DNA of 64,000 nucleotides from DASUAS01 sp963809795 (GTDB taxonomy: Bacteria > Actinomycetota > Acidimicrobiia > IMCC26256 > DASPTH01), in contig CAWELN010000021.1 of the NCBI GenBank assembly GCA_963809795.1, forward strand, positions 62,001 through 126,000. The letters run 5' to 3'. Made by a program: the position numbers and the translations under genes. Below are positions 62,542 to 64,000 of this stretch, piece after piece (the stretch's first letter is position 1; the number at the start of each line of letters is the position of its first letter). Under the pieces are notes generated by a model. That model had not been told where the DNA came from. It searched no databases and saw only the letters and a list, made by a program, of their open reading frames with translations.

Positions 62542-62943
62542 CTACTGGAGCGTGCGCAGGGTCTGGAGCGTGTCCTCGGTGCCGCGGTAGAAGGCGATCT
62601 TGCCGTCGCGGAACCGGAACCAGTGGTGCAGGTCCATCGCCGCCGCGGTGCCGGTCGCTCTGGACCGCACACGGAGGCGCACGACGCTGAGCACCGCGTC
62701 ACCGTCGGCGGCGATCACCAGCGGCGTGAACTCGTCCACTTCCATGGCCGCGGCGAACTGCTCGAAGAACTCGTCCACCCCGGCGCGTCCGGCGTGCGGG
62801 CCCCACCATGGTGCGTCCGTGCCGCCGGCCTCGGTGGCCCAGTCGACGTCGTCGGTGACCGCGTCGAGGACGGTCGGGATGTCGCCACGGCCGAACGCCT
62901 CGTACACCGACTGGACGGTCTTGACGTGGTCGTCGCTGCTCAT
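62542..62943 (-). CDS. SnoaL/NTF2-like protein
   Basis: 133 aa cone-shaped NTF2 fold: VKTVQSVYEAFGRGDIPTVLDAVTDDVDW, the central GRAGVDEFFEQFAAAMEVDEFTPL, and a beta-sheet end ATGTAAAMDLHHWFRFRDGKIAFYRGTED. Typical of polyketide-cyclase-like, limonene-epoxide-hydrolase-like or stress proteins; catalytic residues are not diagnostic. GAAAGGGG lies 9 nt before the ATG. Convergent with kimA, divergent from the HAD gene. Confidence 0.85.
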   Translation of the reverse strand: MSSDDHVKTVQSVYEAFGRGDIPTVLDAVTDDVDWATEAGGTDAPWWGPHAGRAGVDEFFEQFAAAMEVDEFTPLVIAADGDAVLSVVRLRVRSRATGTAAAMDLHHWFRFRDGKIAFYRGTEDTLQTLRTLQ

Positions 62944-63011
62944 CGGCAGACCCCTTTCTCGATCGGCATGTCGGGGACTCATTCGCACGCGGCGCGGCGG
63001 CGGATCACGGC

Positions 63012-63017
63012 TAACTT
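63012..63017 (+). promoter_or_regulatory. -10 element TAACTT of the leaderless HAD phosphatase gene
   Basis: TAACTT ends 7 nt before the ATG at 63025. Confidence 0.5.
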
Positions 63018-63024
63018 CGCCCCG

Positions 63025-63672
63025 ATGGAGCGGCTCGAACTGGATCTCGCGAACACCGCCGTGTTCCTCGACTTCGACGGCACCATCAGCACCGCCGACG
63101 TCGGCATGCACCTGCTGACCCGGACCGGCGCGCCCGAGTGGCTCGAACTGCACGACCAGTACGAGCGGGGCGAGATCGGCAGCCGGGAGTGCATCTTCGA
63201 CCAGTGGGCCATGGTCGAGGGGGACGAGGCCTCGCTGCGTGCGATCGCGGCCGAGGTGCCGCTCGACCCCGACTTCCCACGCCTGGTCGGCGACCTGCGC
63301 GCCGCCGGCGCCGAGCTCACCGTGGTGTCGGACGGGTTCGGCTTCTACGTCGACGACGCCTGTGCGCCGCTCGGGATCGACGTGCTCACCAACGCGGTCG
63401 ACTTCTCGACCGGCGAGCTCCGGTTCCCCCATGAGGACCGGTGCTGCCCCTGCTCGTCGTGTGGCGTCTGCAAGCAGGCGCCGATCAAGGACGCGCAGTA
63501 CCGCGGCCGCACGACGGTGCTGGTCGGCGACGGCGCCAGCGACCGCAAGGCGGCCCTGCTCGCCGACATCGTGCTGGCGAAGGGGCCGCTCGCGTCGTGG
63601 TGTGCCGCGTTCGGCGTCGCGTGCACACCGTTCGAGACCCTCGACGACGTGCACCGGATGCTGCTCGGATGA
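63025..63672 (+). CDS. HAD-IB phosphatase, MtnX-like
   Basis: 215 aa. HAD motif I FLDFDGTIS (nucleophile and acid Asp), motif II VVSDGFG, Lys in KQAPIK and motif III VGDGASDRKAALLAD. The cysteine-rich segment CCPCSSCGVCK (about 136-146) is typical of MtnX/HAD-IB enzymes related to 2-hydroxy-3-keto-5-methylthiopentenyl-1-phosphate phosphatase. No other methionine-salvage gene is visible, so the substrate is open. Overlaps the next gene by ATGA. Confidence 0.87.
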   Translation: MERLELDLANTAVFLDFDGTISTADVGMHLLTRTGAPEWLELHDQYERGEIGSRECIFDQWAMVEGDEASLRAIAAEVPLDPDFPRLVGDLRAAGAELTVVSDGFGFYVDDACAPLGIDVLTNAVDFSTGELRFPHEDRCCPCSSCGVCKQAPIKDAQYRGRTTVLVGDGASDRKAALLADIVLAKGPLASWCAAFGVACTPFETLDDVHRMLLG

Positions 63673-64000
63673 AGGTCGCGTTCGGCACCGACGAGCGCAC
63701 GTCGCTCACCGACGCGGTGCGGTGCGACCTCGAGGCGCGTGGCCACGACGTCATCGCAGCCGCCGAGGGCGAGTGGGCCGCGGTGGGTGCCCGGGTCGGC
63801 GAGCTGGTGGCGTCGGGCGAGTGCGCGACCGGCGTGCTCTTCTGCTGGACGGGCACGGGCGCGTCGATCGCCGCCAACAAGGTGCGCGGCGTGCGTGCCG
63901 CGCTCTGCACCGACGCCGCGACCGCGGCCGGCGCGCGCGAGTGGAACGACGCCAACGTGCTCGTGATGGGCTACATGGGCCTGGTGACCGAGGACGCAGT
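63669..64000 (+). CDS. RpiB/LacA/LacB-family sugar-phosphate isomerase (3' end outside window)
   Basis: First 110 codons, cut by the window edge. MKVAFGTDERTSLTDAVRCDLEARGHDV, VLFCWTGTGASIAANKVRGVRAALCTDAATA and REWNDANVLVMGYMGLV match the RpiB family, including the active-site Cys of CWTGTG (CGTGIG-type) and of ALCTD. Converts aldose and ketose phosphates, for example ribose-5-phosphate. Translationally coupled to the HAD phosphatase (ATGA). Specific substrate not assignable from the fragment. Confidence 0.85.
   Translation, partial: MKVAFGTDERTSLTDAVRCDLEARGHDVIAAAEGEWAAVGARVGELVASGECATGVLFCWTGTGASIAANKVRGVRAALCTDAATAAGAREWNDANVLVMGYMGLVTEDA

Overview
The window is a contiguous, gene-dense stretch of a very GC-rich actinobacterial chromosome. 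The call rests on several markers: a mycothiol-dependent formaldehyde dehydrogenase (mscR), a coenzyme F420 gene (cofC), an actinobacterial-type SOS box, a lysine-rich histone-H1-like protein beside HU, and frequent TAnnnT -10 elements placed 6-9 nt before start codons (leaderless mRNAs). The mix of conserved genes would fit Acidimicrobiia or a relative, but the class is inference. Coding is on both strands with short spacers and many 4-nt ATGA/GTGA overlaps. I see no prophage, IS element or CRISPR.

Layout. 1-5640: RNase E/G (cut by the window edge), rplU, rpmA, obgE, proB, proA. 5652-11125: a MoxR/VWA pair, photolyase, an ACT-domain protein, nadD and rsfS. 11140-19015 (mostly minus): hisF, hisH, then a plus-strand glucosaminidase lipoprotein and acyl-CoA carboxylase subunit, then mscR, an EEP-family hydrolase and a two-component pair. 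19275-23783: DEAD-box helicase, aminotransferase, serA and a small membrane protein. 23811-30498: leuA behind a Leu-codon leader-peptide attenuator, a methyltransferase remnant, an ABC-2 exporter and leuCD. 30535-36610: MFS exporter, pyrophosphatase, and a MarR-controlled fused asymmetric ABC exporter. 36743-43288: winged-helix regulator, hydantoinase-type hyuAB, an unknown gene, a DUF222-HNH gene with an SOS box, greA and an orphan Flp pilin. 43452-48557: YceI-like protein, then leuB-ilvE-cimA behind a second attenuator whose leader carries Val/Ile codons. 48580-51586: gltX, tRNA-Gln, tRNA-Glu, a Z-DNA-prone spacer, HU and a separate H1-like protein. 51593-57965: PIG-L deacetylase, cofC, gpsA (sharing a bidirectional promoter with cofC), an unknown gene and a GH38 alpha-mannosidase. 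57975-62501: a KdpDE-like two-component pair divergent from a KimA-family potassium transporter with TTGACG repeats between them. 62542-64000: SnoaL-like protein, MtnX-like HAD phosphatase and the start of an RpiB-family isomerase.

How genes work together. The branched-chain amino acid genes are the main theme. Two leader peptides of equal length (13 aa) and equal layout appear to let leucine supply control leuA, and Val/Ile supply control leuB-ilvE-cimA (isoleucine through citramalate). The KdpDE-KimA block looks like a potassium-responsive uptake unit without kdpFABC. gltX sits directly before tRNA-Gln and tRNA-Glu.

Quality note. Ten genes carry eleven apparent frameshifts, nearly all single extra bases in runs of 2-4 identical bases, including genes expected to be essential or important (gpsA, hisH). 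I treat them as probable sequence errors and give full-length coordinates spanning the shift.
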